From an uncultured Gammaproteobacteria bacterium (GTDB taxonomy: Bacteria > Pseudomonadota > Gammaproteobacteria > Nitrosococcales > Methylophagaceae), in NCBI GenBank assembly GCA_905181885.1, contig CAJIZI010000001.1:496001-560000 (forward strand): 64,000 nt of DNA, in the 5' to 3' direction. The position numbers and the translations under genes are program-made. Under the pieces are notes generated by a model. That model had not been told where the DNA came from and searched no databases. It saw only the letters and a program-made list of their open reading frames with translations. Below, piece after piece: positions 40,320 to 49,268 of this stretch; position 1 is the stretch's first letter, and the number at the start of each line of letters is the position of its first letter.

Positions 40320-40811
40320 TTATTTTTCAGTCATTAATGCTTGCATGTGTTCAACTTCCCATTCTCTTGGACCTTGTGCCTGATAAATAAGTTTCCCTTC
40401 AGGGCTTATTAGGTAGCTGACAGGCAGTACTGGTACGTCCCAGCCATGAGCTGACATGTTTGCATCAAGAACGGTCTTAAAGGTGATATTGTGTTTTTTT
40501 AGGAACGGTCTAACACGACCTTGTGGCGGACCTGCGTGAACAGCAATAATTTCAAAGCCATCATCCTTTAATGCGTCGTAAAGCTTTTGCATTGCAGGAA
40601 ACTCTTTAACACAAGGCCCGCACCAATGGGCCCAGAAATTCACAAGTATGTATTTACCTTCATATTCTTTCATGCTGAAGGGTTGGCCATTGCTATCGGG
40701 CAGTTCAATGGGGGGTGCAGTTCGGACACCTGCCATGGGCGTCATTAATTCGTCGTTTGCAAAACTGACTGTTGCAAACAAAGTAAGCCATATAGCAACT
40801 ACTACGCGCAT
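40320..40811 (-). CDS. TlpA/ResA-type periplasmic thioredoxin
   Basis: 163 residues with an N-terminal signal peptide (about 1-18) and a thioredoxin fold of the AhpC-TSA/TlpA class. The active site is WAHWCGPCVKEFPAM (CGPC, about residues 63-66), and the cis-Pro loop is PVLPVSYLI. TlpA-like proteins reduce disulfides during cytochrome c or copper-centre maturation. In known mtoX loci an SCO1/SenC copper chaperone is the companion; this gene may play that part here, which is an inference. Confidence 0.88.
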   Translation of the reverse strand: MRVVVAIWLTLFATVSFANDELMTPMAGVRTAPPIELPDSNGQPFSMKEYEGKYILVNFWAHWCGPCVKEFPAMQKLYDALKDDGFEIIAVHAGPPQGRVRPFLKKHNITFKTVLDANMSAHGWDVPVLPVSYLISPEGKLIYQAQGPREWEVEHMQALMTEK

Positions 40812-40842
40812 TAAAAAGTCCTTGAATATCTTGAGATAAAAA

Positions 40843-42249
40843 TCAGTTTATGCTGATCGTGTCACCAACAGGTGTTGAGAAAGCATCAGAAATGACTTCT
40901 GAAATATTGTCACCATTCAATGTTTTTAGAAAAGCAATTAAGTCCTCGCTTTCATTTTCTGTTAACCCTAGAGGAGTTATCAGAGGTGACTGCGTGACAT
41001 TTGGATAACCACTTTCATTCTTTAGTACGCCGCCTTGGTTGTACAAATCAATCACTTCGGCCAAGCTAAGCATAGAGCCGTCATGCATATAAGGTGCTGT
41101 TAATGCGACATTACGCAATGATGGTGTGCGGTATTTCCATCGATCATCAGGATCCTGAGTTACTTCATAGACACCGACATCTGGCATTGGTGCGTGCCCA
41201 ACTATGGCCTTTTTAGATTTCATCACATATGCATAAGTACCAGGAGCAATCAGCATACGCTCTTTCTCTGGCTCTTTACCCATCGTGCGTTTGAAACCTA
41301 AACCAGTGTTATGAACTTTCATATCGGTGAAAAGTGCTGTTTTTTGACCGACACTATGACAGGCGATGCATTGGCCTTTTCCTTTAAACAGATCGAAGCC
41401 GCGAATAGCTTGGTCAGAAATGGCGTTAGTTTCTTTACCGTAATACCATTTATCAAAAGGTGAGTTGCCAGAGACAAGTATGCGCTGGTAGCTTGCAAGA
41501 GCTTTACCTAAATTTACAATATCAACAGATTTGCCATCAAAAGCTTCTTCAAACATGCCGTCATAATCTGACATGTCTTTTACTTTTTGGATGACTTGTC
41601 CCATAGATGTCATGGCCATTTCATTACGAGATAATAACGGGCCCCAGATCTGATTTTCAAGCGTGGTTTCACGTGCATCATGGAACAGGCGCTCCAAATA
41701 TGCTGTGTTGTATATGGTCGGAGCATTACGTCGGTTTGAGCGACCTTCAAAGCCAACAGCCTTCTCTAGTTCATGACTTGAAAAGCCTTGCTCCGGTATG
41801 TGGCACATTGCACACGAGAAGGTGTCATTAAGAGATAAACGTCGGTCGAAGAATAATTTTTTACCCAGGTCAATTTTTTCTACAGTCATTGGGTTGTCGA
41901 CTGGTATAGGAATTTTGGGAAGGCCTAAAGGTGGCTCGTTAAGAACACGAATTAAATCAGCTTTTTTCCCGTGGCGGGCAGAAATGGCGACGGAGTTGGT
42001 CTCGTAGCCAGTAGTTTCATACCCAGTTTTATCATCACCAGCACCTATGCGAATGCCATCTATATTTTGGGCATTGCCAGAAGCAGAGGGCGAACCCTCT
42101 GCTTCTGGTGCCTTTATCATGAAGTGATCTGAGTTATAAAAATCACGAGTCTTTACTTGTTCTCGTATGGCGTTATCCTCTGACAAGCCATAGCTACTAT
42201 AAAAACAAAGGGACAATAGTAAACTTATTTTTAAACTCAAATATCTCAT
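40843..42249 (-). CDS. Dihaem cytochrome c peroxidase/MauG family protein
   Basis: 468 residues with an N-terminal signal peptide and two CxxCH haem sites: CAMCH at 146-150 and CIACH at 294-298. Family segments LGKKLFFDRRLSLNDTFSC, NAPTIYN, RGFDLFKGKGQC and TPSLRNVALTAPYMHDGSM are all present. MauG-like proteins make tryptophan-derived quinone cofactors. Reported mtoX clusters carry such a gene next to the methanethiol oxidase, as here (27-base gap). An N-terminal extension of about 90 residues before the peroxidase core is longer than usual. Confidence 0.9.
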   Translation of the reverse strand: MRYLSLKISLLLSLCFYSSYGLSEDNAIREQVKTRDFYNSDHFMIKAPEAEGSPSASGNAQNIDGIRIGAGDDKTGYETTGYETNSVAISARHGKKADLIRVLNEPPLGLPKIPIPVDNPMTVEKIDLGKKLFFDRRLSLNDTFSCAMCHIPEQGFSSHELEKAVGFEGRSNRRNAPTIYNTAYLERLFHDARETTLENQIWGPLLSRNEMAMTSMGQVIQKVKDMSDYDGMFEEAFDGKSVDIVNLGKALASYQRILVSGNSPFDKWYYGKETNAISDQAIRGFDLFKGKGQCIACHSVGQKTALFTDMKVHNTGLGFKRTMGKEPEKERMLIAPGTYAYVMKSKKAIVGHAPMPDVGVYEVTQDPDDRWKYRTPSLRNVALTAPYMHDGSMLSLAEVIDLYNQGGVLKNESGYPNVTQSPLITPLGLTENESEDLIAFLKTLNGDNISEVISDAFSTPVGDTISIN

Positions 42250-42276
42250 TTTCTCTTTCTTACTTTGGTACTGTTA

Positions 42277-43647
42277 CTATTTACTCATTGCTACGATATT
42301 GTTTTTTGCTTGTTCTACTTTAGCTGTTTTGCCGTATAGAGAGTAAGCACCAAAACGCATTTGATGAGCACGTCCTAGCTTCTCAGCTTGGAAGTCAATA
42401 GCGAACTGTTCAGTCATTTCTGTACCATCCCAATGGTATAGCTTGATGAACTGGTCGTTGTCACCGGCTTTCTTGTCCCAGTTACCTAGTAAAGAAGTGG
42501 TGTAGTACAAACGTTTACCATCCCAGCTAGAAGAAACCATGTTTACTTGATTACCGATCTGTTTTTCATAGACCTGTTTAGGGTTATGAGGATCAGTGAT
42601 GTCAAATCCACGTGTTTTACCATCTAGGAAAGTGTTAACCCAAAGCATAGTATCAGAACTGTTGATAGAAATATCAACTGGTAATGGGATATCTGCAGGG
42701 TTACCTACATCAGCAACATTAGTTGCTTTCCAGACATCATTTTCTTCGTTCAAAAGTACGAGTTGTGATGTAAGTGCTGTTGTTGTGAAACAGTAGTTAT
42801 TCTCTGGTTTCCATGCACAACGGATTTCAAGTGGTGCACCTGGTACGTCTAAAACTTGTTTAGGCTTACGAGTGTGAAGATCCCAAATAACCATTGTGTT
42901 ACCGAAACGTTTCATTGCTTCTGCATCACCAAGCATTGCACCGAAGTCCATCATGTAGTTAGACCAGCCAGTGAATGAAGATGTCAACATTACGTTTTTA
43001 GCAGGTAATGCACGGATGTCATAACCGTAACCATCAGCGAATTGACCGCCTTTATGAGCACCTTGAAGGTTATCATCAGTAGGCATCCAGTAAGTATCAA
43101 TGTACTCACCGCCGTTAGTGTACTCAACTAATGCAGTACGACCACCGTGGTCTTGGTTGTTAGAAAGACCTGTAACAATCATACGACCCGGAAGAGCGTA
43201 AGTTGTGTGAGGGCCAACAACACCACCTGTTTTGCTAACAAAATCGTCAATAGTTTTGACTAGTTTTGGTGCAGCTGGATCTGTGTGAACGTCAAAGATA
43301 AAGATTTTGTTTGAATCTAGACCACCGGCCCATAAGAATTTACGATCATCCGTGAAACCAGAGTGATGAGCTTCGTTACGTCCGCCAACTGATTCAGAGT
43401 TGATGACTTTACCGTAGTGTTCAGATTTTGGGTTTACATCTACTGTTACCATTTTATCTTGTCCGTCACCTAGGCCTTCAACACCTAAAGTCCAAACGTA
43501 GACAAAATCTTCTTGACCGACGATTTTAACCATGTACGGTGACATACAGGTTTCGTCAGCCATAACAGGGTTTGTAGCTAGCACAGAGGCCGCCACAAAT
43601 GGCGCTAAAACTGCTAGCGGTTTGCTGATAAATTTCTTGATATTCAT
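42277..43647 (-). CDS. mtoX: Methanethiol oxidase, selenium-binding protein 56 (SBP56) family
   Basis: SBP56-family beta-propeller protein with a periplasmic signal peptide (ending PVMADETC). Bacterial members characterised as methanethiol oxidase convert methanethiol and oxygen to formaldehyde, sulfide and hydrogen peroxide. Family segments: CMSPYMVK at the mature N-terminus, GGRNEAHHSGFTDDR, VGPHTTYALPGRM, GYGYDIRALPAKNVMLTSSF and GRAHQMRFG at the end. The frame opens at 43674, but ATG 43647 has an AGGAG ribosome site at good spacing. The MauG-like neighbour supports the MtoX reading over a generic SBP56 role. Confidence 0.88.
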   Translation of the reverse strand: MNIKKFISKPLAVLAPFVAASVLATNPVMADETCMSPYMVKIVGQEDFVYVWTLGVEGLGDGQDKMVTVDVNPKSEHYGKVINSESVGGRNEAHHSGFTDDRKFLWAGGLDSNKIFIFDVHTDPAAPKLVKTIDDFVSKTGGVVGPHTTYALPGRMIVTGLSNNQDHGGRTALVEYTNGGEYIDTYWMPTDDNLQGAHKGGQFADGYGYDIRALPAKNVMLTSSFTGWSNYMMDFGAMLGDAEAMKRFGNTMVIWDLHTRKPKQVLDVPGAPLEIRCAWKPENNYCFTTTALTSQLVLLNEENDVWKATNVADVGNPADIPLPVDISINSSDTMLWVNTFLDGKTRGFDITDPHNPKQVYEKQIGNQVNMVSSSWDGKRLYYTTSLLGNWDKKAGDNDQFIKLYHWDGTEMTEQFAIDFQAEKLGRAHQMRFGAYSLYGKTAKVEQAKNNIVAMSK

Positions 43648-44132
43648 AACATCTCCTAAATTTACGATTCGCATCTAAGTAGGGGGAACCTTGGATACAC
43701 TGTTTGGTAGAGATCACAATAAAAACAAAGCTAGCTTTGCGTCCATTAAGACATTCGATTTAAACAATTTGTTCCGAGCCTACGAATGATACGCCTTCAA
43801 ACAGGCATCATAGTTTTACATACCTATAATTAATAGATACCTATGTGGATGATACATCAATGATATTTAAATAGAGCCTAGTATTAATACTAGGTTTGAT
43901 GCTTGGCGTCTCTTTTTTTCTTGTGCTGTGAAATAAGTGAGAATGAGACTTCACAAGCTTGTTTCATCAGTTTTTATGGTAGCATTAATTGGTGGGCATT
44001 AGAAGATGGGGCCGTCTATTCTGGCTATCTGGTAGTCATCAAGATTCTTATCGCTATGAAGGCTAATTTAAGTCTTAATAAGTTTAAATAGATCGATGCT
44101 CTATTTAAAAGGACTAAAAGTTTAGTATTGAG
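43648..44132. promoter_or_regulatory. Leader region of mtoX with an 18-base perfect palindrome
   Basis: 485 bases with no credible gene. A perfect 18-base palindrome, cctagtattaatactagg, lies at 43877-43894, about 230 bases before the mtoX ATG, and tandem atacctat-like words occur near 43820-43845. The palindrome is a plausible operator. A short plus-strand open frame (43903-44091) has no coding character. Confidence 0.45.
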
Positions 44133-45053
44133 TCAATAAAAAATTAGTTCATTACCAACGCCTATTTTCATTAAATCATGCCCCATACGTACATCGCCAT
44201 TAAAACTTTCTCGTGTTGCCTCTAACACCGCTCGCTCGCTTATACCAAACAGTAACACGTGGTTAAAAACGGCCGCTTTAGGCTCTGTTGCTGTAAAGAT
44301 CTTGCCTGCCTGCTTAGGCGTAGTGTGATAAGAGATAACTTTTTGTAAGCGTGGGTTGCCTGCGAGTAGCTCACTGTTGGCTGCAGCAACTTCATGTATC
44401 AAAAGGTCAGCACCCTTAGCATGCTTGATTAAGTTTTCTGAAAAACTAGTGTCACCAGAAATAACGATCGATTGTTCACCGCTATCAATGCGATAACCGT
44501 ATGCGGGTTCTACGGGGTAATGGTTGACCAAAAATGCAGTTATTTTAATGCCGTTATGTTGGTAAATAATACCCTCAGAAACAATTTCTTTTGCAAGGAT
44601 CGGAAAAAAGTTCGAGTTCAAACTTGTGTTTTTCGTCCGATATGAAAAATCAGCTTGATGGGCAAGCTCTAAGTGTTGTGACAAGGCTAATGTTCCGACA
44701 GGGCCCGTTAATTGTAATGGGTGCTGTCTTTGCCAGATCCAGCTTGTTAGCCAAAGGTCGCTTAAGCCTGATATATGATCGGAGTGCAAATGTGTTAAGA
44801 ATATATTTTCAATTTTTGATAAAGCTACACCGGCTTGCTGTAGGCGAATGCTGACGCCTCTCCCACTGTCAAAAATAAAGTAACGACCATTTGCTTCTAT
44901 TAGTGTTGAGGGGCCAAAGCGGTCGATGCTTGGCTTTGGAGTGCCGGTTCCTAGTAATGTGACTTCCATATAACCAGCTCGTGCGGTATCAATGGAAAAG
45001 AGAACTACCAGAACAAGACTAATAGAGAGAGATAAAGAGAGTTTGAGTGTCAT
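44133..45053 (-). CDS. Exported metallo-beta-lactamase-fold hydrolase
   Basis: 306 residues with an N-terminal signal (about 1-26). The MBL metal motif is THLHSDHISGL (H-x-H-x-D-H, about residues 88-93), with further ligands in ISGDTSF (Asp) and SYHTTPKQ / FNHVLLFG. The sequence resembles RNase Z/arylsulfatase-like members (LLGTGTPKPSIDRFGPSTLI). A signal peptide makes a tRNA-processing role unlikely. It stands between mtoX and the sox genes on the same strand; a part in periplasmic sulfur ester or thiol chemistry is possible but unproven. Confidence 0.82.
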   Translation of the reverse strand: MTLKLSLSLSISLVLVVLFSIDTARAGYMEVTLLGTGTPKPSIDRFGPSTLIEANGRYFIFDSGRGVSIRLQQAGVALSKIENIFLTHLHSDHISGLSDLWLTSWIWQRQHPLQLTGPVGTLALSQHLELAHQADFSYRTKNTSLNSNFFPILAKEIVSEGIIYQHNGIKITAFLVNHYPVEPAYGYRIDSGEQSIVISGDTSFSENLIKHAKGADLLIHEVAAANSELLAGNPRLQKVISYHTTPKQAGKIFTATEPKAAVFNHVLLFGISERAVLEATRESFNGDVRMGHDLMKIGVGNELIFY

Positions 45054-45172
45054 CTGTACCTCGGGAGCCTACGCTAGAGTTAATAAAATATTACAGGAAA
45101 AAAAGGCTTTGTATAGATAGGTTTGGTCCATAAGCAATCATTATTACACAGAACATTAGATGGTTTGCTCAG

Positions 45173-46930
45173 CTAGCTGATAATACCTTTATTGCCTTCC
45201 ATGTTAAGCAGTTTTGGCGTATTCATTTTCTCGATTGAGAATTGTTTCTTATCTCGTAAGTAGTCAGCCACAACATCCCAAATGAGCGGCCCATCAGCTT
45301 GAGAGTTTACGGTCGCCCAGCCAGCAACTTTATAGACTTTCTTTGCCTCTATAGCTTTGCCGTTATCTAATGTCATATTGGAAATTCGTTTGCCAAATAC
45401 TCCTAATGGGTCACAGACATAGTCCATACCTCCTAAGCGAACCATGTCTCCACCTTGGCGGTAGAAAGGATCTAAATTAAAGATATTGTCACAGACGTCT
45501 TCTAAAATAGCTTTTATTTGTTCGCCAGTCATATCGCGATTGTATGTTTCTGGATAGGTTATGCAGGTTTGATCCATCACATGTTCCATAGTGATATTTT
45601 GTCCTGGCATGACAGTTGTCCCCCAGCGAAAACCTGGAGAGAGTGAAATGTCTGCTCCGCTTACTTGGCGAAGTGCATCACAGATAACCTGATCAAAGGT
45701 ACCATTGAAATTACCCCGGCGGTACAATAAGTTATCTGAGACTGCCAGCGGCTCAGCAAGTTGGCTTGCATAAGGTGCGCGAACATCATTAATGAACGTC
45801 TCCATTTCAGGATCTGCTTCAATGTAGTTTGAAAATACAGGGAGCAGAGTATAGCGAAAGTCTTTAACCTGACCCTTACCAAGTTCTAAATCAAGGACGC
45901 CAATATACTTTCCATTTGATCCCGCATTTGTCACTAATGTTTTACCTGTTGCATTTTTAACATGTACTGGCTTAGGAACACCGTCATGAGTATGCCCGCC
46001 TAATATAACGTCTAGCCCTGAAACTGTTGCTGCTAGTTTAAGGTCAACATCCATACCGTTGTGTGACAATAAAATAATGGCATCTGGTTGCTCAGCTTCC
46101 TTGACCTCATCAATAAGCTGTTGTAGTTCTCCTGATTGAATGCCGAAGGTCCAATCAGGAATAAATCGTTTAGGGTTGGCAATAGGAGTGTATGGGAAGG
46201 CTTGACCAATGATCGCTACGCGATGTTCACCCATTGGTTTTATTACGTAAGGCTTAAAGGCATGGCCTGTATCTTCATCGTAGGCTGGCGAGCCTTCGAA
46301 CAAGGCATCTTCATTGACCTTGACATTTTGTGCAATAAATTCACCGTTAAAGGCTTCAATATTTTCGAGCACCTCTGTGTCTTGATATGTAAATTCCCAA
46401 TGGCCGGTCATTACGTCAACACCTAATATATTAGAAGCTTCAACCATGTCTTTGCCCCGGGTCCAATATGCGGTAGCTGACCCTTGCCATGTATCGCCAC
46501 CATCAAGCAACAACGAGTGGTCATCAGGTCCGTAACTTTGGCGCAATTGTTTTACTAATGTACTTAAGTAAGCATAACCACCTACTTTTCCATATCTCTT
46601 GGCACAACTAACAAAGTCTAAAGATGTGAATGCATGAGCTTGTGCTGTTCCTGCAGTCATATTGAAATAATCTAAAAACGGTTTGCCAACTATATGAGGT
46701 GGCTTACCATCTTCGCGATGTATACCAATATTAATACTGGGCTCTCGGAAGTAGACAGGGAGTAGCTGGGCATGACTATCAGTGATGTGAAGTAATCGTG
46801 CGTTACCAAACTTGGGCACGTTATACATGCCTTCAGGAGTAGATTCTGAATGATTAGAAAATGCAGTTCTTGGCAATAAGTTAGCTGCACTTGCGATAGC
46901 AAGTAATTGTGTAAATTCACGACGATTCAT
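45173..46930 (-). CDS. soxB: Thiosulfohydrolase SoxB
   Basis: Releases sulfate from the SoxY-bound thiosulfonate. 585 residues with a twin-arginine-type signal (MNRREFTQLL). A 5'-nucleotidase-family dimanganese domain shows LLHITDSHAQLLP, LLDGGDTWQGSATAYW, MTGHWEFTYQD and ILGGHTHDGVPKP. The 5'-nucleotidase C-terminal domain follows from about residue 385. A terminator lies upstream of its start, so soxB appears to be transcribed apart from the main sox string. Confidence 0.97.
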   Translation of the reverse strand: MNRREFTQLLAIASAANLLPRTAFSNHSESTPEGMYNVPKFGNARLLHITDSHAQLLPVYFREPSINIGIHREDGKPPHIVGKPFLDYFNMTAGTAQAHAFTSLDFVSCAKRYGKVGGYAYLSTLVKQLRQSYGPDDHSLLLDGGDTWQGSATAYWTRGKDMVEASNILGVDVMTGHWEFTYQDTEVLENIEAFNGEFIAQNVKVNEDALFEGSPAYDEDTGHAFKPYVIKPMGEHRVAIIGQAFPYTPIANPKRFIPDWTFGIQSGELQQLIDEVKEAEQPDAIILLSHNGMDVDLKLAATVSGLDVILGGHTHDGVPKPVHVKNATGKTLVTNAGSNGKYIGVLDLELGKGQVKDFRYTLLPVFSNYIEADPEMETFINDVRAPYASQLAEPLAVSDNLLYRRGNFNGTFDQVICDALRQVSGADISLSPGFRWGTTVMPGQNITMEHVMDQTCITYPETYNRDMTGEQIKAILEDVCDNIFNLDPFYRQGGDMVRLGGMDYVCDPLGVFGKRISNMTLDNGKAIEAKKVYKVAGWATVNSQADGPLIWDVVADYLRDKKQFSIEKMNTPKLLNMEGNKGIIS

Positions 46931-46956
46931 AGTTAACCATTATTTTCAATTAGATA

Positions 46957-47005
46957 ATAAAAAGCAGCCCAGAAGTAGAGTGTAAAAACTCAGTTCTGGG
47001 CTGCT
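46957..47005 (-). terminator. Terminator between the rhodanese gene and soxB
   Basis: On the minus strand a 12-base perfect stem (AGCAGCCCAGAA with TTCTGGGCTGCT, 46963-46974 and 46994-47005) is followed by a T run (46957-46962). It lies 30 bases after the rhodanese-like gene stop and ends the soxC-to-rhodanese string. Confidence 0.85.
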
Positions 47006-47034
47006 GGGTAGGGCTTTAAGTAAAACTAATTAAC

Positions 47035-47685
47035 TTACTTAGGCTTAACTGTTGATAAGCCAAGAGCTTGCCAGTTTTGCATGCCGCCACGGTACCATTT
47101 GATTTTTTCTGCTGGGTAGCCAAATTTTAACAAAGTTAAAATATTTCTAGGTGATTGGCCACACCACATACCATTACAGAACAGAACTAATGTTTTAGCA
47201 TTTGTGTAGTTCCAAAGACCTTCTTGTTCTTCAACGTTGAATTTCTCTTGCATGATTTCAGCAATATCGAATGGGCTTGCACCTTTAGCAGTATCTAAGT
47301 GAGTCCAAGGAATGTTGACTGAACCAGGTATAGTACCTTTAGCAACCCAATCTGGAGTGCGTGAGTCAATAATTAGGATTGAATCATCACCATCACTGTG
47401 CATTTTTACGTAATGAATAATTTCTAGCTCGCCTAATGTCTCAACACCCTCAGCGATAACGATCGGGCGGATACAAAATGGAGGACATTTTCTTGACGTC
47501 TTCGCATAATCAGCAATGATCGTATTTTTAGTATCTTGGTTTCTCATGATTGTAACCATCTCACCATGATTATTCACTTCCACTGATGGAAGGGTAGGTG
47601 TGATTTGTACATCAAGTGCTGAGGCTGAACCAGCGATGAAAAGTGATGCAAAAAGACCACCTAATATTTGTGTGGTTTTATTCAT
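47035..47685 (-). CDS. Periplasmic rhodanese-like protein of the sox cluster
   Basis: 216 residues with a signal peptide (1-23) and one rhodanese domain (about 90-210). The active-site loop is FCNGMWCGQSPR, with the catalytic Cys followed five residues later by a second Cys; the entry strand is ILIIDSRTPDWVAKGTIPGSVNIPW. A second Cys pair (RKCPPFCIRP) precedes the domain. It may carry sulfane sulfur to or from SoxYZ or glutathione. Similar rhodaneses are found in other sox loci (SoxL-like), but I do not assign the name. Confidence 0.85.
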   Translation of the reverse strand: MNKTTQILGGLFASLFIAGSASALDVQITPTLPSVEVNNHGEMVTIMRNQDTKNTIIADYAKTSRKCPPFCIRPIVIAEGVETLGELEIIHYVKMHSDGDDSILIIDSRTPDWVAKGTIPGSVNIPWTHLDTAKGASPFDIAEIMQEKFNVEEQEGLWNYTNAKTLVLFCNGMWCGQSPRNILTLLKFGYPAEKIKWYRGGMQNWQALGLSTVKPK

Positions 47686-47714
47686 GTTATTTCCTTTGCT
47701 TATTTGTAAATAAA

Positions 47715-48074
47715 TTAATCAATAACAGGGACAAGCATTTGCCAATTTTCATCAGCGTATCGTGCTTGATCTATAGCAAGTAGTGACTGGAGTTTCACCT
47801 CTTGGAACAAGGTTGTCGCTTGCTCATGATTACCGGCTTTGTATGTAGCGTGAGCCACTTCTAATAAGGGGCCCGTGACACTCCATTCAAATCCTAGTCT
47901 ACCAGCTTCAGCTCGAGCTTGTTCTGCTTGCTCTATTAGAGTGTTAATATCGAGAGCATGTTCGTGCTCGTTCGATGCCGTTGAGCCACTTGTTAGGTCT
48001 GTATCTAGGCATGCTGTTAGCATAGTCAGTGATGATGCTAGTAATAGCACTAACTGAAGTTTATTTCTTGTCAT
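47715..48074 (-). CDS. SoxAX-binding lipoprotein (SoxK/SAXB-like)
   Basis: About 119 residues from ATG 48074, which has an AAGGAAG ribosome site; the open frame extends further to 48116. A lipobox (LTMLTAC) gives a lipid-anchored protein. The mature part is a helical Ala/Glu-rich repeat (LIEQAEQARAEAGRLGFEW..TGPLLEVAHATYKAGNHEQATTLFQEVK), the pattern of the SoxXA-binding protein that links SoxA to SoxX in some bacteria. Position directly after soxA supports this. Sequence is low-complexity, so the family call is moderate. Confidence 0.75.
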   Translation of the reverse strand: MTRNKLQLVLLLASSLTMLTACLDTDLTSGSTASNEHEHALDINTLIEQAEQARAEAGRLGFEWSVTGPLLEVAHATYKAGNHEQATTLFQEVKLQSLLAIDQARYADENWQMLVPVID

Positions 48075-48078
48075 GAGT

Positions 48079-48915
48079 TTACTTCCTTGAGCCGGGGCCG
48101 TTAAGGGGCAGGCCATTAGCCATGTATGTGTGGAAATATTCTAAATTACGATACTCTTCACTTTGTAAAGCAAACGGCTTGGCGCGAACCTGTGTATTAC
48201 AACCGGCATAGCGTTTTTGTAGCGTACCAATGTCATCCCAACCAAAACGAAATGCGGGGAAGTGTGTGGTCTGGCCTAAAGCCGGGCTAGTTATTTCTGC
48301 GCGTAGCTGTCCTCCGGCAATACTAATATGGCAGGTAGCACAGGCCATGTTTAGTTGACCCTTACGCTCATAAAACATTTTTTTACCAGCTTCGTATGCA
48401 GCTAAAGCTCCTTCATCATCAGGTATGACTACGTTGATAATGTTTTCCCTTGATGTGGAGGCCATATAAGCGGAGACATATGCTAGTTCGCCTTGCCCAT
48501 AGGGAAGAGCAGCTTCACCATTGCTAGTGCGGCATTGATTAATTGCGTACTCAACTGTGATGACTTGTTGGGTTTCAGTATCATATTTAGGGTAATTCTG
48601 CTTAATGCCAATGCCTCCATTCGGGAAGCAGGTCGCATAGCTTTTGCCATTTGCAAAAGGTGTTTCGAATAAAACCATGCCTTCATCAACAGCATCTTCA
48701 TATGGAGGGAACTCTTCTATTTCTTCCCATTGCATGCGGGCATTTTCATTGAGGGCATAGGCGCCGTCAGCATAATCTTCAAGGGTAATGTTAGAGAAGC
48801 GTTTTTGAAAAAAAGCTCGAACATCATCACTATCTGATTGCGGATCTGCAAAGCTTGGCACACTAATAAATAATGAACCAACCAACATAGCAGATAAACA
48901 AGTTAAACCTTTCAT
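48079..48915 (-). CDS. soxA: L-cysteine S-thiosulfotransferase subunit SoxA (monohaem)
   Basis: With SoxX it couples thiosulfate to the SoxY carrier. 278 residues with a signal peptide (ending SFAD), a single haem site CATCH (about residue 191) and the C-terminal RYAGCNTQVRAKPF, whose Cys is the persulfide haem ligand. Only one CxxCH is present: the N-terminal haem of dihaem SoxA is missing, though Cys remain (YATCFPNGG, INQCRTS), as in monohaem SoxA types. Confidence 0.93.
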   Translation of the reverse strand: MKGLTCLSAMLVGSLFISVPSFADPQSDSDDVRAFFQKRFSNITLEDYADGAYALNENARMQWEEIEEFPPYEDAVDEGMVLFETPFANGKSYATCFPNGGIGIKQNYPKYDTETQQVITVEYAINQCRTSNGEAALPYGQGELAYVSAYMASTSRENIINVVIPDDEGALAAYEAGKKMFYERKGQLNMACATCHISIAGGQLRAEITSPALGQTTHFPAFRFGWDDIGTLQKRYAGCNTQVRAKPFALQSEEYRNLEYFHTYMANGLPLNGPGSRK

Positions 48916-48939
48916 GGTAAAGACCCTTGACTGTGTTGT

Positions 48940-49242
48940 TTATTTAATGACTGTTTCGACAGTTAATGTTTCTTCATCGCTATCTGTCCATGTCATGGCA
49001 ATACTGTCACCTTTCTTAGCGCCTGCGAAAGTAAATGCAACATATGGGTTTTTTGAAACAGAGCGGCCAAAGTCAGCGTGGTATACAACTTTGTCACCAT
49101 GCTTGCAAACGAGCTCTTTAATAAATTTGGCTGGAATAATTTTATCTGTCTTCTTATCTTTACGTAGGCCAGTTTCCATAGGGTGCTTTGCAAGCGCCTT
49201 AACAACGGCCATATCTCTTCTAATTTTTGCTTTGATTTTCAT
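48940..49242 (-). CDS. soxZ: Thiosulfate oxidation carrier complex protein SoxZ
   Basis: A 100-residue immunoglobulin-like protein without a signal peptide; it is exported with SoxY. Family features: MKIKAKIRRDMAVVKALAKHPMETGLRKD at the start, HADFGRSVSKNPYVAFTF mid-protein and MTWTDSDEE near the end. It pairs with soxY, whose stop is 26 bases upstream. Confidence 0.96.
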   Translation of the reverse strand: MKIKAKIRRDMAVVKALAKHPMETGLRKDKKTDKIIPAKFIKELVCKHGDKVVYHADFGRSVSKNPYVAFTFAGAKKGDSIAMTWTDSDEETLTVETVIK

Positions 49243-49268
49243 TTTTTTATCCTCAATATCTTTATGGA

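Noticed and set aside
43903-44091. Open frame of 62 codons in the mtoX leader
   Set aside because: No homology-like pattern, no ribosome site, and composition resembles non-coding DNA.
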